The notes under the pieces: model-generated | What the model was told of the DNA's origin: nothing | The model's database searches: none | Seen by the model: the letters and a program-made list of their open reading frames with translations, nothing else | Part shown: positions 61,879 through 64,000 of the stretch, in pieces | How positions within the stretch are numbered: the first letter of the stretch is position 1 | Layout of the letters: the number at the start of each line of letters is the position of its first letter | Assembly (NCBI GenBank): GCA_963281155.1 | Contig: CAUJLY010000001.1 | Location: forward strand, 9,238,001 to 9,302,000 | Origin: Rhabditophanes sp. KR3021 | Lineage: Eukaryota > Nematoda > Chromadorea > Rhabditida > Alloionematidae | DNA length: 64,000 bases | Reading direction: 5' to 3' | Position numbers and translations under genes: made by a program

Positions 61879-62784
61879 CTCAAAAATAAAACTTATTAAT
61901 CAGCGAATAAATAACTAAACACAAATATTTGTATTTTTTAGGTAAAATCATGAGAAAGTAGATCAAATAAATGTAAATAATAGACCATCAAACACGAGTT
62001 TGATTCATGAATAAACAGGCCTTATGAATAATTGCTTTGTTGTAAGATTGAAATCGACATCCCGACAATAGTACATTTTCATTTATGACAGATCATTTAT
62101 TTAATGAAAAACAAGTGGTTTTTAAAGGGTCAATTCTGGTTCGTTGTATGAGTATGCTTAGGAAACGCCTTATTTCGATGAAACTCACTGTGAGTGGGGT
62201 TGTTGGAGAGAGGGAAGAAGAGAGATAGTTACTACTATCATTCATCCTTATTTTGTTAAACTATGCACTACGGGGCAGATTAAGAACCCTTTCAGCACGT
62301 TAGTTTAGGCATTTTATTATAAATTTGTTTAGACTCTTTGATCTATTGCTTACAGTCGAACAATGTGTCTAATTATTAATAGATCCAATTTTGAAAAAAG
62401 AAAGATTTGTAGCTTTCATTCAAGGTTCCCTCAATCTTATTTGCTAATATATCAAATCTTTCAACACCGTCAACATTTTTCCATATCCGCTGAATATTCT
62501 GCAATTATTTAATTTAAATGTCATTTTACTTGAAAGGAATAATTAAAAAAGATTTGATCAGATAATCCTCACATAATTAAATCTTATCCATATTAATATA
62601 ACAACATAACATATAAAGCCACCACAATATTGCAATGAATAATAAAAAATTATTAAACTTTTCAAAAATATTTGCTTCTATAACAATATACGTCCCACTT
62701 TGTCATTTTTAAATTGGAAATAACAAAAAGGTTTCATTAAAAAACGAAGCCTTGTATAAATATTTTGTGATTGATGAAGTCATT
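61879..62784. other. Intergenic, nothing recognised
   Basis: AT-rich, no ORF or RNA feature. It ends at the boundary of the inverted repeat arm. Confidence 0.4.
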
Positions 62785-63008
62785 AATAAATAAGCAAGAG
62801 CAAGTTGTTTTGGCATTTTTCTCAAATGTTCTTCTTTTTAAGCTAGGTACTTTACCGCGCCAAAAATATACTTAAAATCAATTTTTAAAAGCAAGAGATA
62901 AGGGGAAAGTATTTTATTGGGTAGAAAAATATACATATGAAGTAGACATGAACATTTTGTCAAAAGGACACAAAAGGTATTTATATACAGAATATTAATC
63001 AACCGCTT

Positions 63009-63436
63009 TTATTGCTTTAGTTCCTTGTAGCTTTCCATAGCCTTAGAGTTAGCGAATTTTATCTTCTGCGGCCTTAAGCTCCCCAGGTCTTCTTGTCAGC
63101 AGGATCCATTTCTTTCCATTCTTTCCCGGCAGCCCTAGCGATGTCAGTTGCAGATGCTTCTGGATTCTTTTCCTTTAGGGTTGGTCGGTTGGCAGAGAGC
63201 CAAGATGAAGTAAGAGGTAAGAGCCTTTTTGGGTTCATTGGGATCCTTGATCTTCTTAACCTTGGTTTCTTTTCATGGGTTGGTTGGGATCTTTGACCTT
63301 CTTAACCTTGGGTTCTTTCATGGATTGCTTGGGGTCCTTGACCTTCTTAACTTTGTTTTCCTTCTCGGATCCATTCTACAAGAAAAGTAACATTAAGTTA
63401 TGGAAGTGTATTAATTTAACTTACAGTCTTAGCCAT
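63009..63436 (-). pseudogene. HMG-box gene copy with four single-base insertions
   Basis: Copy of the HMG gene at 31854-32415 with the same exon 1 (MAKT) and intron, but only two 15-residue repeat units (63231-63321). Relative to the intact gene it has one extra base in each of four places, all lengthening a run: AAA to AAAA after ATG in repeat 2, CTGG to CTTGG after TTCAT, GGG to GGGG in TGGGAGC, and TAC to TAAC in CGCTACT. Ignoring these, the box reads sensibly with conservative changes (KEWKEMDPADKKTW, ESYKELKQ) and no stops. It is therefore either a young pseudogene or a sound paralogue hit by sequencing insertions. Confidence 0.8.
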
Positions 63437-63746
63437 TATAAAATATTATTATTATTCGTTAGCAAGTAGATTTCAAGCAGAGCTATCTTAATAGAGCAAC
63501 CTTTTAATTTCTAAAAGAATTAATAAATGAGTAAAAGTAGTAAAGATAGTCTCAAAAAATGATGAGAAGCGCAAACAAATTATTAGAGTAGTACAATTTG
63601 GTTTGTGTAGACTGAGTCTGTCTAATTCGGCATTAAAAAACAATGACTATTGCATACAACAGTCTAGAGCAAATGTTCGGTTTGGGAGGGTTGGAGATAT
63701 ATATATTCAAATAATATGACTGCGTATAAAATTGGCGGCAAATGGT
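63437..63746. other. HMG copy upstream region inside the inverted repeat
   Basis: Matches the region upstream of the left-arm HMG gene (31549-31853) with scattered differences. Holds no gene of its own. Confidence 0.6.
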
Positions 63747-63900
63747 TTAAGCACCAGATACCAAAATAATTGTTCTCATCACCGAAAGACAATATTCAAA
63801 AACATCAACAGCTGCATTCTCCAAAGGAACATTAGCCATATCACATGCAGTAACACCTTTTTTCAATTGCTTCGACCGTTTCTCCCATTTTAAAAGTTAC
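63747..63900 (-). pseudogene. 3' exon fragment of an unknown gene (right arm copy)
   Basis: After acceptor TTTTAG at 63901 the frame reads VTFKMGETVEAIEK. After a one-base shift in the poly-A run it continues VTACDMANVPLENAAVDVFE and LSVMRTIILVSGA to a stop at 63747. The same shift occurs in the left arm, so it predates the duplication or reflects a missed exon boundary. Family unknown. Confidence 0.4.
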
Positions 63901-64000
63901 CTAAAATTAATTCAAAACTAAGTCAAAGCCAATAAACAAACAATGGCAAATACAAATCACAAAACATCGGATGAACGTAAAATTTTCAATTTAAATTAAA

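Larger units (their letters stand above)
62785..64000 (-). repeat. Right arm of an inverted duplication (partner 31293-32635)
   Basis: Reverse-complement match to 31293-32635, from the AAATATACTTAAAATCAATT flank through the HMG gene copy and the upstream gene-end fragment to the window edge. The shared flanks include GGCGCGGTAAAG. The arm continues beyond the window. Confidence 0.9.

Overview
The window looks like the nuclear genome of a nematode. Three things point there. (1) Two tandem genes around 20.2-20.6 kb look like spliced-leader (SL) RNA genes: each has a 22-nt leader that differs from the classical nematode SL1 at four positions, then a GT splice donor, an Sm site AATTTTGG and a 3' hairpin. 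(2) The histone mRNA stem-loops have a CTTT loop, the nematode form. (3) A secreted protein carries four ShKT-like cysteine domains. Because SL1 is almost invariant in Chromadorea, the variant leader suggests an early-branching lineage such as Enoplea; this is inference. The DNA is AT-rich, mapped introns are mostly 38-50 nt, and several genes have an AG acceptor only 3-20 nt before the ATG, as expected for trans-spliced mRNAs.

Layout. 0-6.7 kb: AKT/PKB kinase missing its first exon(s), then a decayed gene. 6.7-11.1 kb: COPB2 (beta'-COP) and a glycine-rich secreted protein. 12-19 kb: DRAM-family membrane protein, a citrate synthase fragment, a 589-aa orphan, the ShKT protein with a 5-nt microexon, and a small membrane protein. 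20.2-23.5 kb: the SL RNA pair and a core histone quartet H4(-) H3(+) H2A(-) H2B(+). 24-30.5 kb: orphan genes, a TAF13 pseudogene and an HP1-like chromodomain protein. 31.3-32.6 kb: an HMG-box gene inside one arm of an inverted duplication whose other arm ends the window (62.8-64 kb) with a frameshifted copy. 34.9-48 kb: TRRAP, nearly all in one 11.8-kb exon, preceded on the same strand by a small CUT-domain gene. 48-56 kb: small genes and gene fragments. 56.6-58.3 kb: glucose-6-phosphate dehydrogenase. 60.1-61.5 kb: RAD23, split by an apparent +1 frameshift.

Many intergenic stretches hold frameshifted remnants of coding sequence. The long intact reading frames (TRRAP, COPB2, G6PD) argue against a generally poor assembly, so most remnants are probably true pseudogenes. 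Functions represented are chromatin and transcription (histones, TRRAP, HP1-like, HMG, CUT, TAF13 relic), trafficking and signalling (COPB2, AKT, DRAM), metabolism (G6PD), ubiquitin/DNA repair (RAD23) and secretion (ShKT, Gly-rich). All identifications rest on motif recognition by eye; no search was run.
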